From assembly GCA_007115705.1 (NCBI GenBank), contig QXEO01000170.1, forward strand, positions 1,809,062 through 1,873,061: 64,000 nt of DNA, read 5' to 3'. The notes under the pieces are model-generated. The model searched no databases. It saw only the letters and a list, made by a program, of their open reading frames with translations, and was not told where the DNA came from. A program made the translations under genes and the position numbers. Source of the DNA: Dactylis glomerata. Lineage: Eukaryota; Streptophyta; Magnoliopsida; Poales; Poaceae. Positions within the stretch are counted from its first letter, which is position 1. Each line of letters starts with the position of its first letter. Shown here piece after piece: positions 1 through 10,429 of the stretch.

Positions 1-129
1 AGATCCACATAATGGGCACGACAACCTGAATTGGGTCCACCAATCAAGCAAGAAGCTTTCCTTGTGATGCCCCATCTTTTTTCTTTCTTTATTTTGCTCT
101 GGAGAGACTTCTCTACCTTTTTGATTATA

Positions 130-884
130 TCATTTTTTAGAAAAAATTCTGATTATATCTCCCAAAGCCTTCCCTGCAAAGAAGCAAACTATCTCCTTGC
201 CATACCTAGGGCTAGCAGCCTCTAAACTGATGAGTAAATCACAAAGATCTTCTCCATAGAGAGGTGCCACCACACCTGCCTCATCAACTTTGTCACCCCG
301 AGACACCACGTGTCCAATAGCTGCAGACAAGCAGAAGCATCCAAACCTCTACTATCCACAAAGGTGGGCGGATGGCAAGGCTCAACGTCACCTAGACCTT
401 CTCGCTCCAGAAAACTAAGTGTTTGGCTAGGCTCCAACAGTGGTGGTGCGGGCGGCAAAGGTATCACCTAGGCCTCAAATGATTCCACCGCCAATATACA
501 CCAGGGACAAGGGCGAAGGAGGCTCACAAACAACTCTTGCATCTTTGGCATAACCTTGAACACTTGTTCTATGATCCCAACACCGGCCTCACACACAGAA
601 GCAACCAACACATTAGGATGTGGTGCAGGATACTACTTGGCATGAGGTGAGAAACAACCGTAGACGTGTTCCTCAACCACATACAACCTATGTTTAGTGG
701 AGTCAAGCGAAAGCAAATCCTGCACATGGACGTGCCCCAGGCAACCAGAAGTGCATGCCTCTGCCTGCTCCAAAGAATCAGCAACATGGGACAACCAAAT
801 ATTTACTGTTGCCACCTTCACAAAGGGGGAGAGACACCTCCTCAACGCAGTCCATGAGTAGCGGAAGGAGCTCATGTGCATCAA
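130..884 (-). pseudogene. degenerate coding relic, unknown repetitive grass protein
   Basis: Three overlapping minus-strand open stretches (633-884, 222-467, 130-330) read one after another but in different frames, so they look like one coding exon broken by frameshifts. The most gene-like segment (130-330) contains 'LLISLEAASPRYGKEI', a motif type I associate with hypothetical proteins repeated many times in Triticeae genomes. No catalytic motif is visible. Upstream on the same strand, 1194-1538 could be its first exon. I cannot assign a function. The composition resembles the host gene-family relics of this window more than a transposon polyprotein. An alternative is random open frames in a moderately GC-rich relic. 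Confidence 0.4.
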
Positions 885-1193
885 GGCAAACTGGGATTAA
901 AAGATAGAGTACAAAATAAAATTGACATTGTAATCCTTTCAACACCCAAAAGAGGGCTTGGTGGTACCGCCGCTCGCAAGGATGAGGGGCCCATGACTTT
1001 AGCCCAACTCGGGGTCATTGAATGGCGATGAGATTGAGAAGATGGGGATCAACCCCAATGGCAAGGAGCATTAGTGTCCGGAGAACGGATACGAACGTAC
1101 AGAGAGCTAGCATGGAAAAAACACTCCCGATGGCTAGGACGGTGGAAACTGATGCATCTAAAGATCTCAAATATTAATTTGCTTACCTGGTCG

Positions 1194-1538
1194 TCACGCT
1201 AAAGGCAGCGGAAACACCTCAGCTGGAGGAAGCTGCGAGGATTGAGTGGGGGATGAGGGCAAGGTCAGGGCTGCCTCGCCCAACATGGAGACAAAGGTGG
1301 CCGATGGAGCCAGAGCCGCCATCACAGATGCGAGCGCCGCCAGCTTTCCTAGGATTTCTCTAGCTCTTACACGAACAGCGGCGGGCAAGGCACATCTGTT
1401 GCCACCCCGGGACGATAGCACGGGGCTCCGGGAGGGGTGAGCAGAGTTCAACGAGAGGATTAGTAGTCTAGTTGGAGCGTAGGCAAAGAAGGTCGACATT
1501 GGGAGATCATGGAAGCTGCCCGCCATCCCTAAATGCAT
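1194..1538 (-). pseudogene. possible first exon of the relic at 130-884
   Basis: A 114-codon minus-strand open frame, Ala/Pro/Ser rich, ending near 'SSPTQSSQLPPAEVFPLPLA'. A potential donor (AG|GT) follows the glutamate codon near 1215, so the coding part may end there and continue after an intron in the relic further left. No domain is recognised. The N-terminal third includes sequence that could equally be 5' untranslated. Seen: an open frame with gene-like composition. Inferred: its link to 130-884. Confidence 0.3.
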
Positions 1539-3097
1539 CCAGTCGCCTCAGAGCTTTCCTTACATGTACCTTTGTGCAGAATTATTCACTATACTATTTT
1601 ATGTTTGAGTTTTAGGTTGAACTTCATATATAAATTCAACAATAATGGTGTGTACATATACCTTTTGAAGGATTATATTTGAATCGATATGCGATTTTGT
1701 GATGGTCTTGGAAGGATTGATGTACTAATAGATAGCAAGTTCGATTAACACCTTTGAGAGAAGGGTAAGTCCAAAATAGGGGGCAACAATTGTTCCATGT
1801 TGCAATTCAACGGGCACATTTATATGAAGAGCTTCAAAGCATTTCCTTCTCAACAAATCTCTAGTGTTCAATGTGTCGATAACCAATCACGTGGAATGAA
1901 TAGGAATGAAGGCACCACAACATGACTAATCAAGGTAACTTACATGTGAGGTGGATTAGCATGAATAGAAGATGATAACCTACCATGGAATGCAGAAGAT
2001 AACGATATTGTCAATGTATAGGGAGCAAGAGAGATACATGCATGTGCCTTCTGAAGCACACTATGAGCTTCATTTTGAACAATCATCACATATGGTCTTT
2101 AAATAACAATCTCAACCCTTACTACTAACTGAATAGACCATGAAGCATAGCACGACTAGGATCTTGAAACCAAGACATCCATTATTTGTTTGTACCACAA
2201 CTACTTAAGCGTAGGAGGCATCGAGAACACACTATTCCTTTTCACTATGTTTGATACCAGTGAAACATATCAGTAGTGTGAACTTACCCTCTGATTGATC
2301 ATTACTTGCGCCATGTATTTTCTCCTTTAGATGATAGTTTGCAGTGGCTCTTCAACATATAATGACGGTGCAAAAGAACCAAGACCTAATATACACTTCC
2401 TCCATGAGGGAACAATAGAGTTTGTCACTGCTCATCCGACTATACATGTACAACCCTCCAGTGCTGAGTTTTCCCTAAAAGCTAGCGTTATGGATGGGTC
2501 AGGAAGAAAGCAATCTTGTGGCCTTTTTGGTGCTCAACAAACAAAATAAGCAGGTCTTAGTAGTGCCAGGATTCTAGAGAACAAGGTAATTTTGGAATTT
2601 TAAGAAACTCCAACACTGATAAAAGACCTGACTGGAAAATGACTGGAGATTATGTGAATGGACAAGTAGATGATTGACTAGAATGATGAATAATTAGTTT
2701 CATGTGTTTCAGAATTTGTTTAATTATTTAAACATGGTTTGTAATTTTGTTGCGACATTCACAAGTTGCATTTGAACAAACAGACCTACCTTTGACAATT
2801 AGGACAACTCAATATAAATAGTGATGATTGAAATATTCTAGCGGTGAATACTCAGTCAACCCCATAGAAATACTTACTTTTTGGCGATATTAGTTGTCAA
2901 AACAAGTTTTAATTTGTTCTTTAGTGAATATTTTGAAACTAATGGTCCAAAATAGCATGGTGGCCCATGCAAATGCGAGGAGAACGTGTTTAATGTCCAT
3001 ATTTTAGCTGATGCATAGGATATTTTTATTTTAAATCCATACCTTACAAATGGTATCTTATGAATGAGGGAAGAGGCTATTTCCATGTCCGGAGCTC
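1539..3097. other. AT-rich intergenic DNA, no gene seen
   Basis: About 1.56 kb of AT-rich sequence. The open frames here (for example 2331-2549 plus and 2874-3116 minus) are short, lack recognisable motifs and are not continued by neighbouring frames. No inverted-repeat ends or direct repeats were recognised. Confidence 0.6.
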
Positions 3098-4173
3098 GTG
3101 TGCAGTCGTTGATCATCGAGATGAACCAAGCTTTGTTGGTCGGTGTGGATGATGAACTCCTGGTGCTGCAGATAAGCGCGCCACTGCTCCACTGCCATCA
3201 ACACTGCCAAACATTCTTTCTCTTAGGTTGAAAGCCCACGATTCCTTTGTCCCAACGGTTTACTCATGTATGCGATAGGGTGCCCGTCTTGCTGTAACAC
3301 AGCACCAACTCCTGTGTCACACGCATCAGTGTCGATGAAGAACGTCTTCGAGAAATCTGGTAGTTTCAGGACATGCGCTTCGACCGACTGTTTCTTCTGA
3401 AGATGGAAGGCAGTTTCTGCTCCGAAAGTCCATACAAAAGGTGTATTTTTCTTCAAAAGAGTGAAAAATGGGCGTGCTATGATTCCAAAGTTTTTAACAA
3501 ACTTGCGGTAATACCCTGCAAGCCCAAGAAAACTGCGGATCTCCTTGCTGTTTTGTGGCATAGGCCAGTTGGCTACCTTGGCAATCTTGGTCGAATCAGA
3601 GGACACACCTTGAGAATCGATGTCGTGCCCGAGATATGCGATGTGCTGTTGTCCATATGAGCACTTCAACAATTTAACTTGCCAATTGTCACGCCACAAC
3701 AGCTCCACAACCATGCGCAGGTGTTGGACATGCTCGTGAAGGGTGGCGCTGTAGACCAGTATGTCGTCAAATAAGACGACGACACACTTACGAAGAAGCG
3801 GCTGCAAGGTAGCGTTCATGGCGCCCAGAAAGGTAGCAGGGGCTCCAGCCAATCCAAATGGCATGACCTTGTATTTCCAATGTCCAGAGTGCGTTTGAAA
3901 GGTTGTTTTGTATTCTTCCCCCAGTGCTAACCGTATTTGATGATAGCCAGCACGCAGATCAAGCGTTGAGAACCATCGTGCGCCCACCAATTTGTCGAGA
4001 AGCTCATCAATTATTGGTACTGGGTACTTGCTGATGATCGTCATGGAGTTTAGTGTACGATAATCAACGCACAGACGCCAAGTGTCGTCCTTCTTCTTGA
4101 CGAGAATAGCTAATGAAGAGAAGTTGCTGGTGCTGCACTAGATCACGCCTGATTCTAACAATTCTGTTATATG
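3098..4173 (-). pseudogene. pol: Gypsy reverse transcriptase and partial RNase H
   Basis: The conserved frame begins upstream of 4044 with 'KKKDDTWRLCVDYRTLNS', continues as the RT palm ('STLDLRAGYHQIRL', 'MPFGLAGAPATF') and has the catalytic 'VVLFDDILVYS' box. It then enters the RNase H domain ('FFIDTDACDTGVGAVL'). A TAA stop follows 'GLST' near 3222, after which the RNase H frame continues ('EKECLAVLMAVEQW') to about 3098 and ends abruptly. A further stop occurs upstream of the RT near 4140. The segment is the right-hand part of a pol gene whose left part lies at 5826-6460 beyond the inserted LTR. It is dead by truncation, stops and insertion. Confidence 0.9.
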
Positions 4174-4178
4174 GCGCT

Positions 4179-5820
4179 TGATAAGTCTCAAAGATATCTA
4201 TAATTTTTTATGCTCCATGCTTGTTTATACATCATTTGCTTTGTGTTTTGTTACACTTCATGGCGTTTTTATGCATTTTCCAGAACTAACCTATTAACGA
4301 GATGCCACAGTGCCAATTCCCTATTTCTGCTATTTTTGTATTTCAGAAAAGCTACACAGGAAATATTCTCGGAATTGGACAAAACAAAAGCCAAAATTCC
4401 TATTTTTCCCGGAGCGTCACGGAGTCCAAAGCAGAGACGGAGGGGCACCAGAGGGCGGCCGCACCATGCCACGACGCGAGCCCCCCTGGCCGCGCCGGGC
4501 AGTGGTGTGGGTCCCTGGCCCACCTCCTGACGCCGCCCTTCCGCCTATATATTCCCCTCGACGGGAAAACCTAAAGGGCCCGATCAATTTTCCACGAAAC
4601 CTACTGTAAGGCGCCGCCATCGTCGACACGAGATCGGGAGGGTCCAAAAGCTCTTCCTGGCACCCTGCCGGAGAGGGGAATCACCGCCGGAGGCCTTCTT
4701 CATCACCATGGCTGCCTCCAGAGTGATGTGTGAGTAGTCTACCTTGGACTACGGGTCCATAGCAGTAGCTAGATGGTTGTCATCTCCTCCATGTGCTTCA
4801 TGTTTAGATCTTGTGAGCTGCCTATCATGATTAACATCATCGTTGTGTAATTCTACATGTTGTGTTTGTTGGGATCCGATGAATATTGGTACTATGTCAA
4901 GTTGAATTGTTGATTTATCATCTTTATGTTATCTCTATGTTGTTTATGATCTTGCATGCTCTCCGTTGCTAGTAGATATCTTGGCCGAGTAGATGCTAGT
5001 GAATCCAAGAGGGAGTATTTATGCTCAATAGTGGGTTCATGCCTCTAGTAATCTTGGGAAGTGACATAAACCTCTAAGGTTGTAGATGTGTTGTTGCTAC
5101 TAGGGAGAAAACAACGATCTTGTGTTCAAGGACATTTGTATTGTTTACATTACACACTTTGCTTAAGGCGATAATCTGTTTCTTGCAACTTAATACCCAA
5201 TGGTTGCTCGGACGACAGCTGGAGGGTGGATTATTAGTCATAGATGTAGTTGGATTACGGTCTATGTATTATGTTGTAATGCCCAAGTGAATCTCATAGT
5301 GATCCTCATGACATTTGTACGCTTGCTTTATTCTATCAATTGCCCAACTGTAATTTGTTTACCCAGCATGTTATTTATTTTATGGAGAGACACCACTAGT
5401 GAACTGTGGACCCCGGTCCATTCTTTTGCATTGCTATTACCGTTTACCTTTTACATGTTTTATTTACATTCTTGCAAATTACAATCTTTTACCACTCGAT
5501 ACGCTTAATCCTTTGTTTACAGCAAACCAGTGAGATTGACAACTTCACTGTAAGTTGGGACAAAGTGCTTGGTTGTGTTGTGTGCAGATTCCACGTTGCT
5601 ACTGGTGCAAATCTATGCCCTGGATGAGGCGCCATACAAATTGTCCGGAGCTGTCGCGAAGCTAGCGTGCATCAACCTTCTAAAGTTTGGTTCTTTCTCC
5701 TACTGGTTCGATAAACCTTGGTTTCATACTGAGGGAAGACTTGCTATTGTGCTCATCACACCTTCTCTTGGGGTTTCCAACTGGGTGGTCATCTACTCCT
5801 ACATCAACACCGCACCACCA
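4179..5820 (+). mobile_element. solo LTR (same LTR family as the 18.8 and 54.0 kb elements)
   Basis: It starts TGATAAGTCTC and ends CACCACCA, giving the TG..CA ends of an LTR, 1642 bp. The inner sequence matches on the opposite strand the LTRs at 18765-20399, 25589-27225, 53977-55627 and 58962-60611. Examples are the segment after 'ATAATTTTTTATGCTCCATG' at the start and the 'CTCTTGGGG' region near the end. Flanking target duplications are GCGCT (4174-4178) and ACGCT (5821-5825), one mismatch. Removing the LTR and one duplication restores the pol frame of the host Gypsy element across the junction (reading 'KYEIERHITELLESG'). No internal region is present, so it is a recombination product. Confidence 0.9.
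4543..4556 (+). promoter_or_regulatory. TATA box of the solo LTR
   Basis: A 'CCTATATATTCCCC' stretch sits 370 bases into the LTR, downstream of a GC-rich segment. The related LTRs have 'CCTATAAAG' at the equivalent place on the minus strand (20023-20029 and 26847-26853). It is a likely U3/R promoter relic. Confidence 0.6.
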
Positions 5821-5825
5821 ACGCT

Positions 5826-6460
5826 CTATTTCATATTTCAGCTCTGGCTTATGATGATATGCCCTGATGTTGACTGGCTGAGCACCATCCATGAGTGGGA
5901 TTCTGTGATCGCAAGCTCGACGAGGGGGAAGAGTGCTGGGATCAGCAAAAACATCAGGAAAATCCCCCAACAGCTTCTGTAGTTGGTCTGGGATGATCTC
6001 CTCTACTTGAACTGTATCATCTAAAGCATAGAGGTGTACCAGATGGGCAACAGACTGCTGACGGCACAAAGACTACAACTGATTAACAGAGATGGCAGAA
6101 CACTATTGCTGACTTGACTTGTGGCCTTGGAGAAATATCGTGTCTGGATGTCGTTGAATGATGAGAGATTTTTGGACCCAATCAATGTTAGGATTGTGGC
6201 GTTCTAGCCAATCAATACCCAAAATAATGTCAAATGCTCCGAGTGGCAGAAGTTTGCGGTCCGTCTGAAACTGGTGTCGCTGTGAAATCCATTGACAGTC
6301 CGGAATAAAGAGGTGCATCTATACTGAGAGCCATCAGTGACCCTTACACGGTAGGGAAATGGAAGGTGTTCTTTGCCAGGTAGCTGCTCTGCCAGTTGCT
6401 GATTAATGAATGATGCGGAGCTTCCAGAATCGATAAGGATCAATACTTCATGATTCACAA
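5826..6460 (-). pseudogene. Gypsy protease and pol linker, frameshifted
   Basis: On the minus strand, 'ILIDSGSSASFINQQL' (near 6400-6440) is the retropepsin active site (D-S-G). A frameshift follows and the protein continues in 6103-6318 with 'FDIILGIDWLERHNP', the typical C-terminal flap region of plant Gypsy proteases. A second shift leads to 5826-6069, the linker before RT ('DVFADPSTLPPRRACDHRIP'). The solo LTR then interrupts the frame. At least two frameshifts make this non-functional. Confidence 0.85.
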
Positions 6461-7871
6461 TGCGAGCATGCAGTTGAATGACTCTAGAGTGATCTGATGT
6501 TGTGCCATTGAGTGCCATTAGCGAGATCGAGCAGACAGTTTCTTGAGCATCCGTGAAAACTTCAGTATCAGGACTGCCAGCCAGGTCAGATTCAGAAAAG
6601 AGTGCAAACAGTTCCTCCACTATGCGCAATTGGACAGTAGCTGGGAATGTATGATCATGGCCCCAGCATTCACCACATTTGAAGCATGAACCCTTGGCGC
6701 GGCGAAACGCACGTAGAGCTGTGATTTTGTCCTCTGGACTTGTGTGTGCTGCTTCCTGTCCACGATGATCAGTGGCACGAACTGGAGCTAGACTTGGCTT
6801 GTGGACTAGGTAAGTGAGAGCTAGTCTGTTGGGGAACTTGATATAATGCTGCTCGGGAGTGTGGGGAATTGATAGTTGATCCCCTTTAGTAACTTCTTCT
6901 TGAAGCAGTGCGAGAGCACACGCCGAATCAAGATCATTGGGTCTCTGCACCATGATAACGGACCTGATATCCGGCCTCAATCCCTCGACAAACCGAGTCA
7001 AAAAGTAGTAAGGGTGAGTGGTGTCAGAGTATGAAGTGAGATGGTTCATCAATATATCAAAACGTTCAATATAATCTGTAACTGTGGTGGTTTGTTTAAT
7101 AGTATAAAACTGTCTAATCAAAAGCTAATGTCGATCTCTACCAAACACAAAAGTGAGGTGAAAGATATCCAATCTAGTCCAGTGAGTTTTTTCTATACCG
7201 ATTGCAGCCAAATTCCTGCAGGACCGGTGAAGTGCACAATTGATATAGGAATCCAGTAGGATGCGTGAGTAGCGAACATGTGAAAATATTGCTCAGCAAG
7301 TGTTTTCCACTGGTTCGGATTATCGCCAGAAAACTGAGGAAATGGCATAGCAAGAGCATTCGTGCCCAGACTTGTGATAATCTGGTTCGTGATGAGATTG
7401 GCATCACCAGCGGCAACACGCATGGGGAGCTGCAGGGAAGACATACCCGTGACCGGAGGCACCAGCGGTGACCCATAGGATGCCGCTGGAAAACCCCCGG
7501 ATGTTGTGTCGACGTCGTGGCCATGGGGCCCGTGGATCTTGCCATCGTGGTGCATGGGCGGTGAGGCGGCCGGAGGCAGCGCGGATCCACTCGCGTGTGC
7601 GGGCGCCGCCGCTGACGGAGGCGTGCGTTGCAGATCCGCCACAACAGCGGAGAGTTGGGCGAATCGGGCCCTCGAGGTCTGGCTTCCAGGCGCAGAGATC
7701 GGCCAACTGATTGGACTGGTACACGATCTGACTGGCCATGGACTCCTGCTTGGCCATCAATGAGGCGGACTCATGCTTGATCTGCAGGGAAAGTGAATCG
7801 CGAAGAGCGGCAGTGTCCTGACGTGAATCACTCCGCATCTGGTCCAAGTACTCCTTGAGTGCTAGATCCAT
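6461..7871 (-). pseudogene. gag: Gypsy gag, frameshifted
   Basis: The start is at 7871 ('MDLALKEYLDQMRSD', a helical N-terminus). A frameshift near 7640 moves the reading to 7193-7642 with the capsid-like 'FPQFSGDNPNQWKTLAEQYF'. A stop near 7190 is followed by 6461-7121, with 'VTDYIERFDILMNHL' and 'TRFVEGLRPDIRSV', typical of plant Gypsy capsids. A degenerate CCHC knuckle ('CFKCGECWGHDHTFP') has lost its last cysteine. The protein continues into the protease. It is dead, with at least two breaks. Confidence 0.88.
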
Positions 7872-7948
7872 GGCGCCGAGGAGTCGACGCCTGTCGGCGG
7901 TGTAGCGGCGAGTTTCCAGGGTGGTGGAGGTGGGGATTGAGTGGCAAT

Positions 7949-7958
7949 CTGATACCAG
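7949..7958 (-). other. primer-binding site (initiator Met tRNA type)
   Basis: Minus-strand TGGTATCAGA lies next to the 3' end of the 5' LTR. This is the usual start of primer sites complementary to plant initiator methionine tRNA. It fixes the LTR end at 7960. Confidence 0.75.
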
Positions 7959-7959
7959 A

Positions 7960-8298
7960 TGTTAGGTACCGGATCACAGTCACTGGGTAATGAATAGTTT
8001 GGTGACAATATTCTAGGATACACAGGAGTCTCTGGAGATTGCTCTATCCTATTACATAGGAAAAGGTTCGATTGTCGCCGGCGCCGTATCAGCCGTGATC
8101 CCGAGGATGCCGAAGAATGACGGAGTCCTTGCCTTTTGTAGACGATGACGCGGAGCAGAGTCACTTGGCCCATTCTGGCCCAAGGAACCTCCTATTGGGC
8201 TGAACCATCCTCTTGGGCTGGGCGTGTTGGAGACGAATTCCGTTGTCAGTCGCCGCTTCTGATGCTGCAGTAGTTGGGACGCTGACAATTTTGCTACG
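7960..8298 (-). repeat. 5' LTR of the truncated Gypsy element
   Basis: About 339 bp. On the minus strand it runs from about 8298 (decayed TG start) to a terminal CA at 7960, next to the primer site. Its partner 3' LTR is absent because the element is truncated near 3098, so age and target duplication cannot be read. Confidence 0.7.
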
Positions 8299-8394
8299 AT
8301 CAAAAGGGGTAGCTTTTTTCAACAATTTTGGGGGAGAAGAAATTAAAAAAAATTACGTATAGAGGAGTTGGAAAGTTGGAACATCGACATACAT

Positions 8395-9070
8395 CAGAGA
8401 GAAACAGAAGCCTCCCGCAGCCCAGCAGAAGTTGCCCGTGGTGGCAGGGTCTGCATAATGCATTTGGGCCAGTATTTTGTCAGGAACTCTTGGAACACTA
8501 CAACAACATTGTCGGCCATGCTGGCCTATCCATCCAGATTCAGAGGCGAACACCCAACTATAGCAGGGTAGTCAGCTCCAAAGTCGACTCTCACAGTGGA
8601 GAACAGTGAGTCAGGCCCATGTTCTTCCAAGGCAATCATGTCCTAATAAGTTGAAGCTTTGGTAAGGCCATGAGACCATTCAGAGGCAGAAGGCAGCCTG
8701 GCCTTAGGGGCAAAACTAGTATTTCCAGATGTCTTCCAAGCCTAAACGACGGGCTAAAAATCCACTTGGGGTCGGGTGATATTGAATCATTTCCAGTTCT
8801 GTGTGCCATCAAAATACAGTAGAGCTATATGAATTTTGTATACAATAAGGGTATGTTTATTTTGGCGACCAACAGAAGCGATGGAAGAAGGAGCATAAGC
8901 TCTGTGAAGAATATGATGGAAGGACAGAGATATGTAGAGATGATATATATAGATACTGAAAAGAGGAAGTTATGTGGCAGTAAATGGAGCCAGGACAAAG
9001 TAGCTGCGTTATTTGTTTAGCCACTCCACTGCAATATAATTGTTCACAATATATGTTTCTTCTCAGACTT
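8395..9070 (-). pseudogene. gene-family copy 1 (unknown protein) with conserved promoter
   Basis: This is one of four minus-strand copies in the window of an unrecognised gene. The order on the minus strand is a conserved upstream block (around 8970-9050), a TATA-like 'CTATATATATC' (8943-8953), a leader, an ATG at 8807-8809, then the body. Two readings compete. From that ATG a 57-codon frame ends at 8636. Alternatively, a TTTAG|GCTTGG acceptor at 8741/8742 opens a frame reading 'AWKTSGNTSFAP' and later 'VDFGADYPAIVGCSPLN', which is the frame best conserved between copies. That frame has a stop (TAG for the TGG seen in copies 3 and 4) and another after 'LNLDG', so it is probably a pseudogene. 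No known domain was recognised. Confidence 0.55.
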
Positions 9071-9224
9071 CATATTTCTTACTGGTATCAAACTGATATT
9101 GGGTACCTTTGGTATCTTCATCAGTACAATGTTTTTGTTGGGTGGGAGAGAGGATCCCCACCTGAATTTTATTACCTCAAACGTTCAAGTTACAGTACAA
9201 GAGGAGAGATGATACAATGATTTT

Positions 9225-9530
9225 TCCTCAATGTTTTTTATTCTAAAAAGCCTAATAGCTAGTTCGTCTGCCATTTTCCTTATGGCGTTTAAGCTTGGCT
9301 GATCGACCGACGGAAGATGATGCTACCATGCATCGTAGATTTTCCAAAGGAAGGAGAGGAGTGCGAAAGCCCATGTGTCTTGATTTAGTTTAGGGTGTCG
9401 GCATTGTGTGATTGCGTCCAAAGGTCTTACATGGTGAAGGAGGGCGCATACCAATGGCCTGCCAAATTGCTTAGCAGCTGGGCAATCGGGGCATCAAACA
9501 TCCACGGACAAGATCCAGCCAAGAGCGGTT
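9225..9530 (-). pseudogene. short coding relic, possibly LINE ORF2 C-terminus
   Basis: The minus strand reads an almost open frame with 'CPDCPAAKQFGRPLVCALL' followed by 'NQDTWAFALLSFLWKIYDAW', then one stop and a basic tail. The Cys-x2-Cys and the 'SFLWKI.DAW' element resemble the C-terminal part of plant LINE proteins, where a tryptophan-rich helix follows the zinc-binding region. This is recognition by eye only. No polyA tail or target duplication was found. Confidence 0.35.
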
Positions 9531-9939
9531 GAATATGTTAGCGTCCCTCATATGGAATCAAGATGCATGATACCAATTACAAGAACAACATACAAACAGA
9601 AGTTCCTAAACAGTGCAACTAAGATTTTTTTTACAAGTTAACCATTTGTCGAATTAACATCACCCTATAGATATATGCAAGCTGATGCGTATCGACCTGA
9701 CTTCGACATTGTATTGATTACCATAGTCGATGGTCTGTTTGCACTGGTCAGCAACACAGCATCATGTTTTCCTCCTGGTGTGTACACCCTTTTTTTAATA
9801 AAAGGCAGCAATTGTCCGACCTTAAAGTAAATTAATAAAGCCAAAAAAATCACATAAATATTTTTCATACTGCGATATATAGCTTAGCCAAAGTACAGAA
9901 ACACAAAACTGAACCTACATAGCGAACTTCACGAGAAGA
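9531..9939. other. no gene seen
   Basis: About 400 bases of AT-rich sequence between two coding relics. Only one short minus-strand frame (9665-9868) is open, without recognisable motifs. Confidence 0.5.
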
Positions 9940-10200
9940 ACTACACAACACCCTCCCTAGGCGCCACGGACACGTGAAGATCCCTTAGCTTTCTTTCCAT
10001 CGACATGAGTCTTACTCTGTCCTGAAGTTTTCTGTCGGCGCCACATCTGCAACAGAAGCATAGTTTGTCGTGTGCGTTCCACAAAGCCCAAGACTGGGCT
10101 GTGAAAAGCGTCCCGATTAGGCGATGATGTTTCCCCGAGAAGGTAGTAAGAATGGCTGGATGTACATCCTTTCCCAATGTCCCGTAACCCAAACTGTCCT
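9940..10200 (-). pseudogene. LINE ORF2 C-terminal relic
   Basis: The minus-strand frame contains 'SGKHHRLIGTLFTAQSWALWNAHDKL', which aligns by eye with 'FAAQCWALWLIRNKL' at the C-terminus of the full-length LINE of this window (near 36400). It also has the final 'LRDLHVSVAPRE', comparable to the Arg/Leu-rich last helix there. Only the last 80 or so codons survive. It is a 5'-truncated or eroded LINE end. Confidence 0.6.
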
Positions 10201-10288
10201 CCCGGAAGAAATATGCATGCGTATGTGGAACTCGCTTGATACTACACAGCTCACTGCTGCATGTTGTCTCTTTTGTTTGTTTTATAAC

Positions 10289-10427
10289 AAACTAGAAACG
10301 TGGCCCTAGTAATAAAATTTGACCTTTTTTATATGAACTAGAAACGTGGCCCTCGCAAATGTGACGTTTCATCTTTTTCGTGTTGAAAGTACCTAGTAAT
10401 AAAATTTGACCTTTTTTATATGAATGT
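10289..10427. repeat. local direct duplication
   Basis: 'ACTAGAAACGTGGCCCT' occurs at about 10290 and again at about 10335, and 'AGTAATAAAATTTGACC' occurs near 10308 and 10398 with 'TTTTTTATATGAA' after each copy. The two blocks are therefore repeated, with extra sequence inserted in the second unit. The flanks are ordinary AT-rich DNA. No gene. Confidence 0.7.
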
Positions 10428-10429
10428 GT

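Larger units (their letters stand above)
3098..8298 (-). mobile_element. 3'-truncated Ty3/Gypsy retrotransposon, Reina-like
   Basis: Reading on the minus strand from right to left: a short 5' LTR (7960-8298), a primer-binding site, gag with a degenerate zinc knuckle, an aspartic protease, reverse transcriptase and the start of RNase H. Homology stops near 3098, inside RNase H just after the 'DQRLHT' motif, so the rest of RNase H, integrase and the 3' LTR are lost. A solo LTR (4179-5820) interrupts pol between the protease/linker and RT. The short LTR (about 340 bp) and a TGGTATCAGA primer site fit a chromovirus of the Reina type. That assignment is inference, since integrase and any chromodomain are missing. 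Confidence 0.85.

Noticed and set aside
5569..5982. 137-codon plus frame
   Set aside because: It crosses the right end of the solo LTR into antisense Gypsy pol, so it is an artefact of the insertion.
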